A DNA stretch of 64,000 nt from Massilia polaris (GCF_012927275.1 NZ_JABBGG010000005.1:278163-342162); one strand, 5' to 3'. Numbered from the stretch's first letter, positions 34,114-46,225 are shown. Made by a program: numbers and translations. The notes: generated from the sequence alone by a model not told the origin.

Positions 34114-35103
34114 ATGTATGCACAGATGGTAGAAACGGGCCTCAAGAAGGTCCAGACGGAAGCGGACATGGGCGCGGAAGAACTCGCCTTCCAGCAGCGC
34201 ATCGACGAAGGCATCAAGATCGAAGCGAAGGACTGGATGCCGGATGCTTACCGCAAGACCTTGATCCGCCAGATCTCGCAGCACGCGCACTCGGAAATCG
34301 TCGGCCAGCTCCCGGAAGGTAACTGGGTCACGCGCGCGCCGACCCTGAAGCGCAAATCGATCCTGCTGGCCAAGATCCAGGACGAAGCAGGCCACGGCCT
34401 GTACCTGTACAGCGCCGCCGAAACGCTGGGCGTGTCGCGCGACGAACTGCTCGAAGCCCTCCACTCGGGCAAGGCAAAGTATTCAAGCATCTTCAATTAC
34501 CCGACCCTGTCGTGGGCCGACATGGGCGCGATCGGCTGGCTGGTCGACGGCTCGGCGATCATCAACCAGATCCCGCTGTGCCGCTGCTCGTATGGCCCGT
34601 ACTCGCGCGCGATGATCCGCGTCTGCAAGGAAGAGTCGTTCCACGCGCGCCAGGGCTACGACATCATGATGAGCCTCGCCAAAGGCACGCCGGAGCAAAA
34701 GGCGATGGCGCAGGATGCGCTGAACCGCTGGTGGTGGCCATCGCTGATGATGTTCGGCCCGTCGGATGCCGAATCGGTCAACAGCGCGCAGTCGAGCAAG
34801 TGGCGTATCAAGCTGTTCTCAAACGACGAACTGCGCCAGCGCATGGTCGACCAGACCGTGCCGCAGGCCGAGTACCTGGGCCTGACCGTGCCTGATCCCG
34901 ACCTCAAGTTCAACGCCGAAACCGGCCACTATGAATTCGGCGAGATCGACTGGAGCGAGTTCCACAATGTCCTGAAGGGCAACGGCCCGTGCAACAAGGA
35001 GCGCCTGGCGACCCGCGTCAAGGCCTGGGACGACGGCGCATGGTTCCGCGAAGCGCTGGGCGCGCACGCCGATAAAAAAGCAGCAGCACGCGCCGCGGCG
35101 TAA
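34114..35103 (+). CDS. paaA: Phenylacetyl-CoA 1,2-epoxidase catalytic subunit PaaA
   Basis: The 329-residue ferritin-like di-iron oxygenase subunit is at full family length. The iron ligands are seen in [11 protein letters not shown] (Glu, His) and [13 protein letters not shown] (Glu, His). PaaABCE epoxidises the aromatic ring of phenylacetyl-CoA using O2 and NADPH. GGAGAACC precedes the start. It is the first gene of the plus-strand paa run and lies opposite paaX. Confidence 0.97.
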   Translation: MYAQMVETGLKKVQTEADMGAEELAFQQRIDEGIKIEAKDWMPDAYRKTLIRQISQHAHSEIVGQLPEGNWVTRAPTLKRKSILLAKIQDEAGHGLYLYSAAETLGVSRDELLEALHSGKAKYSSIFNYPTLSWADMGAIGWLVDGSAIINQIPLCRCSYGPYSRAMIRVCKEESFHARQGYDIMMSLAKGTPEQKAMAQDALNRWWWPSLMMFGPSDAESVNSAQSSKWRIKLFSNDELRQRMVDQTVPQAEYLGLTVPDPDLKFNAETGHYEFGEIDWSEFHNVLKGNGPCNKERLATRVKAWDDGAWFREALGAHADKKAAARAAA

Positions 35104-35133
35104 GCGGCTCACACTATAAAACTGGAGCACCGA

Positions 35134-35418
35134 ATGAGCAAAGAATGGCCACTGTGGGAAGTCTTCATCCGCAGCCAGCACGGACTCGCGCACAAGCATG
35201 TGGGCAGCCTGCATGCACCGGACGCCGAAATGGCGGTCAATAACGCGCGCGACGTCTACACCCGCCGCAACGAAGGCGTGTCGATCTGGGTTGTGCGCGC
35301 CACCGACATCGTCGCCAGCAGCCCTGGCGACAAGGCGGCGCTGTTCGAGCCGTCCAACAGCAAAGTCTATCGCCATCCGACCTTCTTCCCGATGCCGGAA
35401 GAAGTCAAGAACCTGTGA
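35134..35418 (+). CDS. paaB: Phenylacetyl-CoA 1,2-epoxidase subunit PaaB
   Basis: The 94-residue small subunit has the conserved opening KEWPLWEVFIRSQHGLAHKHVG, here in its parts, and the central DAEMAVNNARDVYTRRNEGVSIWVV. It bridges the PaaA-PaaC core in the oxygenase complex and has no catalytic residues of its own. Its TGA overlaps the GTG start of paaC (GTGA). Confidence 0.95.
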   Translation: MSKEWPLWEVFIRSQHGLAHKHVGSLHAPDAEMAVNNARDVYTRRNEGVSIWVVRATDIVASSPGDKAALFEPSNSKVYRHPTFFPMPEEVKNL

Positions 35419-36179
35419 GCGCGCCCGTGGACGCTAAACTCGACTACCTGCTGCGCCAGGGCGACAATGCGCTGATCCTGTCGCAGCAGCTGTGCAAGCT
35501 GTGCGGCAAAGGCCCTGCGCTGGAAGAAGACATGGCGCTTGCCAACGTCGCCCTCGACCTGCTCGGTCAGACCCGCATGTGGCTGACCTATGCGGCCGAA
35601 CTCGAAGGCCTCGGCCGCTCAGAAGATCACCTGGCCTACCTGCGCGACGCGCACCAGATGCGCTGCTGCCTGATCGTCGAACAGCCGAATGGCGACTACG
35701 GCTTCACGCTGATGCGCCAGTTCCTGTTCGATTCGTGGCACTACTTCCTGATGCAGGGCCTGACCAAATCGAGCGACCCGCGCATCGCGGAAATCGCCGA
35801 GAAGTCGCTCAAGGAAGTGACCTACCACCTGCGCCGCAGCGGCGACCTGGTGGTGCGCCTCGGCGACGGTACGCCTGACAGCCGCCAGCGCATGCAATCG
35901 GCGCTCGACGCGCTGTGGCCGTATTCCGGCGAGATGTTCATCTACGACGACATCGACAATCAGATGGTCGCACAGGGCGTGGCGCCCGCCGCCGCAGGCC
36001 TGCGCGCATCCTTCCTCGAGCACGTCAGCGAAATCCTCGCCGAAGCCACGCTGGCGATGCCACCGGCCGACGCCTGGATGCAGCAGGGCGGCAAAGTGGG
36101 CAAGCACAGCGAACACCTGGGCTACACCCTGGCCGAGATGCAGTTCCTGCAGCGCGCTTACCCTGGGGCGGACTGGTAA
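35415..36179 (+). CDS. paaC: Phenylacetyl-CoA 1,2-epoxidase structural subunit PaaC
   Basis: The 254-residue ferritin-like partner of PaaA begins at a GTG that overlaps the paaB stop, so it is translationally coupled. The segments YLLRQGDNALILSQQLC, ANVALDLLGQTRMWLTYA and LFDSWHYFLMQGL are typical. It lacks a functional di-iron site in the family and stabilises the complex. Its TAA shares one base with the ATG of paaD (TAATG). Confidence 0.95.
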   Translation: MSAPVDAKLDYLLRQGDNALILSQQLCKLCGKGPALEEDMALANVALDLLGQTRMWLTYAAELEGLGRSEDHLAYLRDAHQMRCCLIVEQPNGDYGFTLMRQFLFDSWHYFLMQGLTKSSDPRIAEIAEKSLKEVTYHLRRSGDLVVRLGDGTPDSRQRMQSALDALWPYSGEMFIYDDIDNQMVAQGVAPAAAGLRASFLEHVSEILAEATLAMPPADAWMQQGGKVGKHSEHLGYTLAEMQFLQRAYPGADW

Positions 36180-36697
36180 TGAGCGCGACGCTGGCCAGCA
36201 CCGAGCAGGTTTGGGCCTGGCTCGGCGAGGTTTCCGACCCCGAGATCCCGGTGATCTCGGTGGTGGACCTCGGCATCGTCCGCAACGTCGAATGGCAGGG
36301 CGACGAATGCGTCGTCACCATCACGCCGACTTACTCCGGCTGTCCGGCGATGCAAGTGATCGCCGAATCGGTCACCGAGGCGCTGCACCAGCATGGTGTC
36401 GAGAAGGTAAGGCTGGTCAACCAGCTGTCGCCCGCGTGGACCACGGACTGGATGAGCGACGCCGGCAAGGTGGCGCTCAAGGGCTACGGCATTGCACCGC
36501 CGGCGCAGCAGGTGATCGACATCAGCGGCCTGACCGCAGGCGTCAAGCGGCGCCCGATGCCGGAGCTGGTGATCACATGCCCGAACTGCGGCTCCACCCA
36601 CACCCAGCTGACCAGCCAATTCGGTTCGACGCCATGCAAGGCGCTCTACAAATGCCTCGACTGCCGCGAACCCTTTGATTATTTCAAGTGCCATTAA
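36179..36697 (+). CDS. paaD: PaaD, maturation factor of the phenylacetyl-CoA epoxidase
   Basis: The 172-residue protein starts at the ATG that overlaps the paaC stop. The N-terminal DUF59/MIP18-like domain (about 1-110) shows SDPEIPVISVVDLGIVRNV and the conserved Cys in TYSGCPAMQ. The C-terminal part has a cysteine cluster, CPNCGSTHT and CKALYKCLDC, likely metal or iron-sulfur binding. PaaD is needed in vivo for an active epoxidase and is thought to help build the iron or iron-sulfur centres. Confidence 0.94.
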   Translation: MSATLASTEQVWAWLGEVSDPEIPVISVVDLGIVRNVEWQGDECVVTITPTYSGCPAMQVIAESVTEALHQHGVEKVRLVNQLSPAWTTDWMSDAGKVALKGYGIAPPAQQVIDISGLTAGVKRRPMPELVITCPNCGSTHTQLTSQFGSTPCKALYKCLDCREPFDYFKCH

Positions 36698-36706
36698 GGC
36701 CGACCA

Positions 36707-37783
36707 ATGAGCAAATTCTATCCACTGCATGTCGCTGGCGTGCGTAACGAAACGCGCGACACCATCGCTGTCACCTTCGACGTACCGCCTGAACTGGCGG
36801 ACAGCTTCAGGTACCAGCAGGGCCAGCACCTGACCCTGCGCGCGCTGATCGGCGGCGACGATGTGCGCCGTTCGTATTCGATCTGCTCCGCGGTGCAGGA
36901 CAACGTGCTGCGTGTTGCGATCAAGCGCACGCCGGGCGGCCTGTTCTCCACCTGGGCCAATGAAAACCTGAAGCCTGGCGATACGCTCGAAGTAATGCCG
37001 CCGATGGGCCACTTCAACGTGCCGCTGGTTCCGGAAACGAAGCGCCACTACGCAGCATTCGCAGCCGGCAGCGGCATCACGCCGATCCTGTCGATCATCA
37101 AGACCACCTTGCAGGCGGAGCCGAACAGCCAGTTCACGCTGTTCTACGGTAACCGCGCCTCGTCGACCGTCATCTTCAAGGACGAGTTGACGGACCTGAA
37201 AGATGTCTACATGGAGCGCCTCAACCTCGCCTACGTGATGAGCCGGGAGCAACAGGACATCGAACTGTTCAACGGCCGCATCACCAAGGAAAAGTGCGAG
37301 CAGTTCATGCGCCACTGGATCCGTGTCGAGGACGTCGATGTCGCCTTCATTTGCGGACCGGAAGACATGATGCTGGGCGTCTCGGCGGCGCTGCAGGAAG
37401 GCGGCATGCCGAAGCAGAATATCAAGATCGAGCTGTTCGCCGCCAGCATCCCAAAGCACGAACACAAGCCGCGCCATTTCGATCCGACTGTCTCGCACGA
37501 GACCCAAGTCACGGTGATCATGGACGGCAGCCATACCAGCTTCACGATGGACAAGGACAAGGAGTCGATCCTCGACGCCGGCCTGCGCGCCGGCATCGAC
37601 ATGCGCTACTCCTGCAAAGGCGGCGTATGCTCGACCTGCCGCTGCAAGATCATCGACGGCAAGGTCGACATGGACGTCAACTACGCGCTGGAAGACTACG
37701 AGATCGCGCGCGGCTTCGTTCTCTCCTGCCAAAGCTTCCCGGTGACGGACAAGGTTGTGGTCGACTTCGACCAGGCTGAGTAA
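36707..37783 (+). CDS. paaE: Phenylacetyl-CoA 1,2-epoxidase reductase PaaE
   Basis: The 358-residue electron-transfer subunit has an N-terminal ferredoxin-NADP reductase module (about 1-235), with the FAD motif RRSYSICSA-like segment seen as RRSYSICS and the NADP-site AAGSGITPILSII. A plant-type 2Fe-2S domain follows (about 262-358), with cysteines in CKGGVCSTCRCK and the last one in LSCQSFP. It passes electrons from NADPH to the PaaAC core. Confidence 0.96.
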   Translation: MSKFYPLHVAGVRNETRDTIAVTFDVPPELADSFRYQQGQHLTLRALIGGDDVRRSYSICSAVQDNVLRVAIKRTPGGLFSTWANENLKPGDTLEVMPPMGHFNVPLVPETKRHYAAFAAGSGITPILSIIKTTLQAEPNSQFTLFYGNRASSTVIFKDELTDLKDVYMERLNLAYVMSREQQDIELFNGRITKEKCEQFMRHWIRVEDVDVAFICGPEDMMLGVSAALQEGGMPKQNIKIELFAASIPKHEHKPRHFDPTVSHETQVTVIMDGSHTSFTMDKDKESILDAGLRAGIDMRYSCKGGVCSTCRCKIIDGKVDMDVNYALEDYEIARGFVLSCQSFPVTDKVVVDFDQAE

Positions 37784-37805
37784 ATAAAAAAATAACGGAG
37801 ACCGA

Positions 37806-38597
37806 ATGAACTACGAAAACATCAAGTTCCAGATCAAGGATGGTATCGCGCTGCTGACGCTGAACCGCCCGGACAAGCTCAATAGCTTCACGCAGGCGAT
37901 GCACCTCGAAGTGCGTTCCGCGCTCGACGCGGTGCAGGCCGATGCGAGCGTGCGCGTGCTGGTGCTGACAGGCGCCGGCCGCGGCTTCTGCGCCGGCCAG
38001 GACCTCGGCGACCGCGCGGTCGAACCGGGCGCCAAGGGCGTCGACCTGGGCGACTCGGTCGAAAAATTCTACGCACCGCTGATCAACACGCTGCGGACCT
38101 TGCCGATGCCGGTCATCTGCGCCGTCAACGGCGTGGCCGCCGGCGCGGGCGCCAACATCGCGCTGGCCTGCGACATCGTGCTGGCTGCGAAGTCCGCCAG
38201 CTTCGTCGAAGCGTTCTGCCGACTCGGCCTGATCCCGGACAGCGGCGGCACCTGGCACTTGCCGCGCCTGATCGGCCACGCGCGCGCCACCGGCCTTGCC
38301 ATGCTGGGCGAAAAGCTCCACGCCGAGACGGCGGAGCAGTGGGGCCTGATCTGGAAGTGCGTGCCTGACGAAGCGCTGTTCGACGACGCCATGAAGATGG
38401 CCGAACACTTCGCCGTCGCGCCGACCAAGGGCCTGGCCTTCACCAAGAAGGCGCTGCAAGCCAGTTGGGACAACACCCTGCCCGAGCAGCTCAAGCTGGA
38501 AGGCGAGATGATGCGCGAACTCGGTTACAGCCATGACTACCGCGAAGGCGTCGCCGCCTTTATCGAAAAGCGCCCTGCGCACTTCAAGGGAGAATGA
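37806..38597 (+). CDS. paaG: 2-(1,2-epoxy-1,2-dihydrophenyl)acetyl-CoA isomerase PaaG
   Basis: The 263-residue crotonase-fold enzyme has the signature RGFCAGQDLGDR, with the oxyanion hole, and the helix NGVAAGAGANIALACDIVLA, here in parts. The catalytic Asp is expected in the GLIPDSGGTWHLPRLIG loop, which is present. It turns the ring epoxide into the seven-membered oxepin-CoA. ATAACGGAGACC provides a good ribosome site. Its stop overlaps the paaH start as ATGA. Confidence 0.95.
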   Translation: MNYENIKFQIKDGIALLTLNRPDKLNSFTQAMHLEVRSALDAVQADASVRVLVLTGAGRGFCAGQDLGDRAVEPGAKGVDLGDSVEKFYAPLINTLRTLPMPVICAVNGVAAGAGANIALACDIVLAAKSASFVEAFCRLGLIPDSGGTWHLPRLIGHARATGLAMLGEKLHAETAEQWGLIWKCVPDEALFDDAMKMAEHFAVAPTKGLAFTKKALQASWDNTLPEQLKLEGEMMRELGYSHDYREGVAAFIEKRPAHFKGE

Positions 38598-40156
38598 CGA
38601 TGGCACAGGTTCTCGACAAGGGAAGCATCGTTGCGGTCGTAGGCAGCGGCGCCATGGGCACCGGCATCGCCCAGGTGGCGGCCGCCGCCGGCTACAAGGT
38701 CGTGCTGTTCGATGCGCGCCCCGAGGCGGTAAAGGCATCGATCACCGGCATCTGCAACATGTACGGCAAGCTGGCTGAAAAAGGCAAGATGACCGACGAA
38801 GAAGTGCAGGCCGCGAGCGACCGCCTTTCTGGCGCATCGAACCTGTCGGAACTGAAGGACGCCGCCATCGTCATCGAAGCGATCGTCGAAAGCCTCGATG
38901 TCAAGCGCACTCTGTTCGCCGACCTCGAAGGCATCGTGCAGGACGGGTGCATCCTCGCCACCAACACCTCATCGATCTCGGTCACCGCGATCGCGGCGCG
39001 CCTGCGCCTGCCGCAGCGCCTGGTCGGCATGCACTTCTTTAATCCGGTGCCGTTGATGTCGCTGGTCGAAGTGATCAGCGGCCTGGCCACCAGCCGCGAA
39101 GTCGCCGACACGGTCTATGCGACCGCCGCAGCATGGGGCAAGAACCCGGTTCACGCGAAGTCGACGCCAGGCTTCATTGTCAACCGCGTGGCCCGTCCGT
39201 TCTACGCCGAAGCCCTGCGCCTGCTGAACGAGCAGGCCGCCGACGCCGCCACCCTCGACGCCGTGATGCGCGAGGCGGGCGGCTTCCGCATGGGCCCCTT
39301 CGAGCTGATGGACCTGATCGGCCACGACGTCAACTTCTCCGTCACGCAATCCGTGTTCCACGCCTACTTCAACGACCCGCGCTTTACGCCGTCGGTGCTG
39401 CAGCAGGAAATGGTCAACGCCGGTTACTTCGGCCGCAAGTCGGGCCGTGGCTTCTTCGACTACACCCCCGGCGCAGCGAAGGAAGAACCGCAGACCGAAA
39501 CGCATCAGGAACGTCCGGACGCGGTCGGACTCAGCATGGAGCCTGGCGTGACTGGCGCCGTCACCGCGCCGCTCGAAGAACGGCTGCGCGCAGCAGGCTT
39601 CAAGGTATCGCACCGCAAGGCGCTGCCGCATTCCGGCGAAAACGAAGCGCCTGCCTTCCACTGCAACGGCGCGGCGCTATTCCTGACCGATGGCCGCAGC
39701 GCGACCGAACGCGCGGCCGCCAACAAGCATCGGGACACAGTGCTGTACGACCTGGTGCTGGACTACGGCAGCGCGAAGCGTGTTGCGCTGGCGCGCGCCG
39801 ACCAGTGCAGCGATGCGGCCTGGAACTCGGTGGTTGGCCTGTTCCAGGCTGCCGGCTTCGCCGTGACCCGCCTTGACGACGTTCCAGGCATGGCTGTCAT
39901 GCGTACCGTGGCGATGCTGGCCAACGAAGCCGCCGACGCGGTCAACCAGGGCGTATGCAGCGCGCAGGCGGTCGACATCGCGATGCAAAAGGGCGTCAAC
40001 TATCCGCGCGGCCCGCTCGCCTGGGCGGACTCCGTCGGCGTCGCCCATGTGGCCACGGTGCTGTCGAACCTCTCATCCACCTATGGCGAAGACCGCTACC
40101 GCGTCTCGCCGCTACTGCGCCGCAAGGTCGCAGCATCAGGGAAATTCCATGCATAA
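38594..40156 (+). CDS. paaH: 3-hydroxyadipyl-CoA dehydrogenase PaaH
   Basis: The 520-residue enzyme has an N-terminal Rossmann domain with the NAD motif VVGSGAMGTGIAQVAAAAG, in parts, the catalytic His in GMHFFNPVPLM and a first HAD helical domain (about 195-290). A linker (about 295-400) leads to a second HAD helical domain near the C-terminus (MRTVAMLANEAADAVNQG). This two-domain length is typical of PaaH. It oxidises 3-hydroxyadipyl-CoA in the lower pathway. It is coupled to paaG by an ATGA overlap, and its last 8 bases overlap paaI. Confidence 0.94.
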   Translation: MTMAQVLDKGSIVAVVGSGAMGTGIAQVAAAAGYKVVLFDARPEAVKASITGICNMYGKLAEKGKMTDEEVQAASDRLSGASNLSELKDAAIVIEAIVESLDVKRTLFADLEGIVQDGCILATNTSSISVTAIAARLRLPQRLVGMHFFNPVPLMSLVEVISGLATSREVADTVYATAAAWGKNPVHAKSTPGFIVNRVARPFYAEALRLLNEQAADAATLDAVMREAGGFRMGPFELMDLIGHDVNFSVTQSVFHAYFNDPRFTPSVLQQEMVNAGYFGRKSGRGFFDYTPGAAKEEPQTETHQERPDAVGLSMEPGVTGAVTAPLEERLRAAGFKVSHRKALPHSGENEAPAFHCNGAALFLTDGRSATERAAANKHRDTVLYDLVLDYGSAKRVALARADQCSDAAWNSVVGLFQAAGFAVTRLDDVPGMAVMRTVAMLANEAADAVNQGVCSAQAVDIAMQKGVNYPRGPLAWADSVGVAHVATVLSNLSSTYGEDRYRVSPLLRRKVAASGKFHA

Positions 40157-40598
40157 GGATATTCATCACGACGCGCAGGCGCTGGCCGAACTGGCCGGCA
40201 GGACGATGTGGGACCGCGATCCCGCCAGCCAGGCGCTCGGCATGAAGCTGAGCGAGATCCGGCCCGGCTACGCGTTGATGACGATGCCGGTGCGGCGCGA
40301 CATGCTGAACGGGCACCAGACCTGCCACGGCGGCTACATCTTCATGCTGGCTGACAGCGCCTTTGCGTTCGCCTGCAATTCGCACAACCACAACACCGTC
40401 GGCGCCGGCTGCTCGATCGATTACGTGGCGCCGGGCCGTGAAGGCGAGATGCTGGTGGCGGAAGCGATCGAGCAAACGCTGAGCGGCAAGACCGGCGTCT
40501 ACGACGTCAAGGTAAGCAACCAGGATGGGCGCCTGATCGCGCTCTTCCGCGGCAAGTCGCACCGCGTGAGCGGTCCGGTTGCCGAAGTCGCGGCATAA
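40149..40598 (+). CDS. paaI: Hydroxyphenylacetyl-CoA thioesterase PaaI
   Basis: The 149-residue hotdog-fold thioesterase starts at ATG 40149 inside the end of paaH. The motif HGGYIFMLADSAFAFACN contains the family's active-site helix, and the SIDYVAPGREGEMLVAEA strands follow. It hydrolyses dead-end hydroxyphenylacetyl-CoA thioesters, which frees trapped CoA. Overlap with paaH suggests translational coupling. Confidence 0.94.
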   Translation: MHKDIHHDAQALAELAGRTMWDRDPASQALGMKLSEIRPGYALMTMPVRRDMLNGHQTCHGGYIFMLADSAFAFACNSHNHNTVGAGCSIDYVAPGREGEMLVAEAIEQTLSGKTGVYDVKVSNQDGRLIALFRGKSHRVSGPVAEVAA

Positions 40599-40618
40599 GT
40601 TTTTTGGAGGAGTCGAAG

Positions 40619-41932
<1,314 letters not shown>

Positions 41933-41948
41933 ACAGAGGAGCATTCAC

Positions 41949-43163
<1,215 letters not shown>

Positions 43164-43171
43164 GTATCCGC

Positions 43172-43213
43172 AGGGCGGGTAAGCGTGGCTGCCGCCGAGG
43201 CCGCACCCGCCCT
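43172..43213. repeat. Intergenic GC-rich inverted repeat between paaJ and the ABC importer
   Basis: AGGGCGGGT at 43172-43180 pairs perfectly with ACCCGCCCT at 43205-43213, and the loop holds a second stem (GTGGC with GCCGC, one G-T pair). No T-run follows. The GGGCGGGT...ACCCGCCC design looks like a dispersed REP-like element. It may slow read-through or stabilise the upstream mRNA end. Confidence 0.5.
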
Positions 43214-43254
43214 ACAAATTGAGAACGCCAACGATTCTAATAATGGAGACAACC

Positions 43255-44394
43255 ATGTTCAAGAAAACCGCACTTTTCGCAGCACTCGCCCTGGCAGCAG
43301 CCACCTCCTTCGCTGCCGAGACCATCAAGATCGGCTCCGTCCTGTCGGTAACCGGCCCCGCCGCCTTCCTCGGCGACCCGGAACTGAAAACCCTGCAGCT
43401 GTACGTTGAAAAAATCAACGCAGCCGGCGGTGTCCTCGGCCGCAAGCTCGAACTGGTCCACTACGACGACGGCAGCGATGCGGCCAAGGCCAACAGCTTC
43501 ACCAAGCGCCTGATCGAGTCCGACAAGGTCAACGTCCTGATCGGCGGCACCACCACCGGTGCGACGATGGCCATGGCCCCGCTGGTCGAACGCGCCAAGG
43601 TGCCGTTCATCTCGCTGGCAGGCGCAGTGGTCGTCATCGATCCGGTCAAGAAGTGGGTCTTCAAAACCCCGCACACCGACCGCATGGCCGCCGAGAAGGT
43701 GTTCGAGGACATGAAGAAGCGCGGCATCTCCAAAGTCGGCCTGCTGTCCGAAACCAGCGGCTTCGGCGCTTCCGGCCGCAAGGAGACCCAGGCCGTCGCC
43801 GCCAAATACGGCATCACCCTGGTCGCCGATGAAACCTACGGCCCGAAAGACACCGACACCACCGCCCAGCTGACCCGCATCAAGAGCGCGCCTGGCGTAC
43901 AGGCGGTCTTCGTGTTCGGCCTCGGCCAGGGTCCGGCCATCGTCACCAAGAACTACGGCCAGCTCGGCATGTCGGCTGTGCCGATGTACCAGTCGCACGG
44001 CGTCGCATCGGATGAATACCTGAAGCTGTCGGGCAAAGTGGCCGAAGGCGTACGCCTGCCTACACCAGCGCTGCTGATCGCAAAAGCGCTGCCAGCCAGC
44101 GATGCGCAGAAGGCCATCGTCACCAGCTACGACAAGGACTACCGCGACCGTTACAAGGCCGAGCCATCGACCTTCGGCGGCTACGCACTGGACGCGCTGA
44201 ACCTGTCGGTCGACGCGATCAAGCGCGCCGGTTCCACCGACGGCGAGAAAGTGCGCGCCGCGCTGGAAACCACCAAGGGCTTCGTCGGCACCACCGGCGT
44301 ATTCAACATGTCGCCGAAAGACCATATGGGCCTGGACCTGTCCGCGTTCCGCATGGTCGAAGTCAAGAACGGCGACTGGCAGTTGCTGAAGTAA
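43255..44394 (+). CDS. ABC transporter substrate-binding protein (Leu/Ile/Val-type), aromatic acid candidate
   Basis: The 379-residue periplasmic receptor starts at ATG 43255 (ATGGAGAC upstream). It has a Sec signal ending AAATSFAAE. The mature part is a type I periplasmic-binding fold of the branched-chain-amino-acid class, with IKIGSVLSVTGPAAFLGDPE and NVLIGGTTTGATMAMAPL. Position between paaJ and paaY with its own permease and ATPase genes suggests that it binds phenylacetate or a related aromatic acid instead of leucine (inference). Confidence 0.92.
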   Translation: MFKKTALFAALALAAATSFAAETIKIGSVLSVTGPAAFLGDPELKTLQLYVEKINAAGGVLGRKLELVHYDDGSDAAKANSFTKRLIESDKVNVLIGGTTTGATMAMAPLVERAKVPFISLAGAVVVIDPVKKWVFKTPHTDRMAAEKVFEDMKKRGISKVGLLSETSGFGASGRKETQAVAAKYGITLVADETYGPKDTDTTAQLTRIKSAPGVQAVFVFGLGQGPAIVTKNYGQLGMSAVPMYQSHGVASDEYLKLSGKVAEGVRLPTPALLIAKALPASDAQKAIVTSYDKDYRDRYKAEPSTFGGYALDALNLSVDAIKRAGSTDGEKVRAALETTKGFVGTTGVFNMSPKDHMGLDLSAFRMVEVKNGDWQLLK

Positions 44395-44401
44395 GGCTGG
44401 C

Positions 44402-45277
44402 ATGCTCGCTCAATTTCTCCAGTTCCTGTATTCGGGAATGACGGTCGGCTCGGCGTACGCGCTTGCGGCGCTGGGTTTCACGATCATTTACAACACCAGC
44501 GGCGTGATTAACTTCGCCCAGGGCGAGTTCATCATGCTCGGCGGGATGCTGGCGGCCTTGCTGTCGGCCGGCGGCGTGCCGTTGCCGCTCGCGATCATCA
44601 TCGCGGTGGTGGTCACCGGCGCGGTCGGGGTGCTGATGGAAAAGGTGGTCATTGAGCCGGCGCGCGATGCGCAGGTGGTCACGCTGATCATCATCACCAT
44701 CGGCGCATCGCTCACCATACGCGGCCTGGTCCAGATCTTCCTCGGCAAAGGCACGCACGCACTTGCGCCTTTTTCGGGCGATACGCCGATCCAGTTCCTC
44801 GGCGCCAGCCTGCTGCCGCAAAGCCTGTGGGTACTAGGCGTCACGCTGCTGGTCGTCGGCGCGCTGGCCTGGTTCTTCGGACGAACCATGCTGGGCAAGG
44901 CGATGCTGGCCACGTCCAACAACCGCCTCGCGGCGCAGCTTGTCGGCATCGACACGCGCCGCGTGCTGCTGCTCTCGTTCGGCCTCGCGGCTTTGCTCGG
45001 CGCGGTCGGCGGCATCCTGGTCGCGCCGATCACCTATACATCGTATGACGCGGGCATCATGCTCGGGCTGAAAGGCTTCGTCGCAGCGGTGCTCGGCGGT
45101 CTTGGCGGCGGCGTTGGCGCAGTCGTCGGTGGACTGATCCTCGGCGTCGCGGAATCGATGACGGCCGGGTACATCTCGTCCTCGTATAAGGATGCGGTGC
45201 CGTTCGTGCTGATCCTGCTGATCCTGTTCTTCATGCCGCGCGGCCTGTTCGGCGCCAAGATATCGGAGCGTGTATGA
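44402..45277 (+). CDS. livH: Branched-chain-type ABC permease LivH
   Basis: The 291-residue inner-membrane permease has about eight helices, with the LivH motifs TIIYNTSGVINFAQGEF near the N-terminus and LGGLGGGVGAVVGGLILGVAES in the C-terminal half, given here in parts. It starts 7 bases after the receptor gene, and its stop overlaps the livM start as ATGA. It forms one half of the membrane channel of the importer placed within the paa cluster. Confidence 0.93.
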   Translation: MLAQFLQFLYSGMTVGSAYALAALGFTIIYNTSGVINFAQGEFIMLGGMLAALLSAGGVPLPLAIIIAVVVTGAVGVLMEKVVIEPARDAQVVTLIIITIGASLTIRGLVQIFLGKGTHALAPFSGDTPIQFLGASLLPQSLWVLGVTLLVVGALAWFFGRTMLGKAMLATSNNRLAAQLVGIDTRRVLLLSFGLAALLGAVGGILVAPITYTSYDAGIMLGLKGFVAAVLGGLGGGVGAVVGGLILGVAESMTAGYISSSYKDAVPFVLILLILFFMPRGLFGAKISERV

Positions 45278-46224
45278 AGTCATTGAATCAACGCTACGCG
45301 GGCTTGCTGGTGCTCGCCGTGATCCTGGCCCTGCTGCCGGTCGTGCTGACCAACCCGTTCTACATCGACGTCGCTATCCGCATCGCGCTCAACGCCGTGG
45401 TGGTCATCGCGCTCAACCTGTTGATGGGCTATACCGGCCAGATCAGCCTTGGGCACGCCGGCTTTTACGGCATGGGCGCGTATGCCTCGGCGGCGCTGAC
45501 CACGCACATGAACTGGCCGCCGATCCTGGCGCTGGTCGTCGGCGCCGCCGCCACCGGCGTGCTGGCCTTCGTCGTCGCCCGTCCGATCCTGAAGCTCAAG
45601 GGGCATACCCTGGCGATGGCGACGCTGGGCCTCGGCATCATCATCTCGATCGCGATCAACAACGAATCGCAGTGGACTGGCGGGCCGGACGGCATCGGCG
45701 TCCCGGCTTTCACGCTGTTCGATTTCACGATCGAAGGCGAAAAGGCGTGGTACGCCGTCAGCGCTGCGCTGCTGCTCCTGATGACGTGGTTCGCGCTGAA
45801 CCTGATCGATTCCCCGGTCGGCCGCGCGCTGCAGGCGATCCACGGATCCGAAGTCGCTTCGCGCGTCGCCGGCGTCGATACCGCCAAGTTCAAGGCGCGC
45901 GTGTTCGTGCTGTCGGCCGTGGTTGCGAGTATCGCGGGCAGCATCAGCGCCCACTACATCGGCTTCATCACGCCGGGAATGGCAGGCTTCTTCCATTCCA
46001 TCGAGCTGGTGACGATGGTGGTGGTGGGCGGCATGGCATCGGTGTTCGGTTCGATCATCGGCGCCGCGCTGCTGACCGTCCTGCCGCAACTGCTGCAGAC
46101 CTTCGAAGGCTGGGAGGTTGTCGTGTTCGGCGTGATCCTGATGGTCACCATGATCTTCATGCCGAAGGGCCTGGTGCCGAGCATCGCCCAGCGCCTGCGT
46201 TCGCGCAAACCGAAGGAGGTATAA
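45274..46224 (+). CDS. livM: Branched-chain-type ABC permease LivM
   Basis: The 316-residue permease has the LivM signature NLLMGYTGQISLGHAGFYGMG and the C-terminal EAA-like loop GGMASVFGSIIGAALLTVLP, given in shortened form. The C-terminus ends in a basic tail (RLRSRKPKEV). Translation is coupled to livH and it is followed 1 base later by livG. It pairs with LivH. Confidence 0.93.
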   Translation: MKSLNQRYAGLLVLAVILALLPVVLTNPFYIDVAIRIALNAVVVIALNLLMGYTGQISLGHAGFYGMGAYASAALTTHMNWPPILALVVGAAATGVLAFVVARPILKLKGHTLAMATLGLGIIISIAINNESQWTGGPDGIGVPAFTLFDFTIEGEKAWYAVSAALLLLMTWFALNLIDSPVGRALQAIHGSEVASRVAGVDTAKFKARVFVLSAVVASIAGSISAHYIGFITPGMAGFFHSIELVTMVVVGGMASVFGSIIGAALLTVLPQLLQTFEGWEVVVFGVILMVTMIFMPKGLVPSIAQRLRSRKPKEV

Positions 46225-46225
46225 G

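Noticed and set aside
35915..36178. Extension of the paaD frame upstream into paaC
   Set aside because: The upstream part is an out-of-frame reading of paaC. PaaD similarity begins at ATG 36179, coupled to the paaC stop codon.
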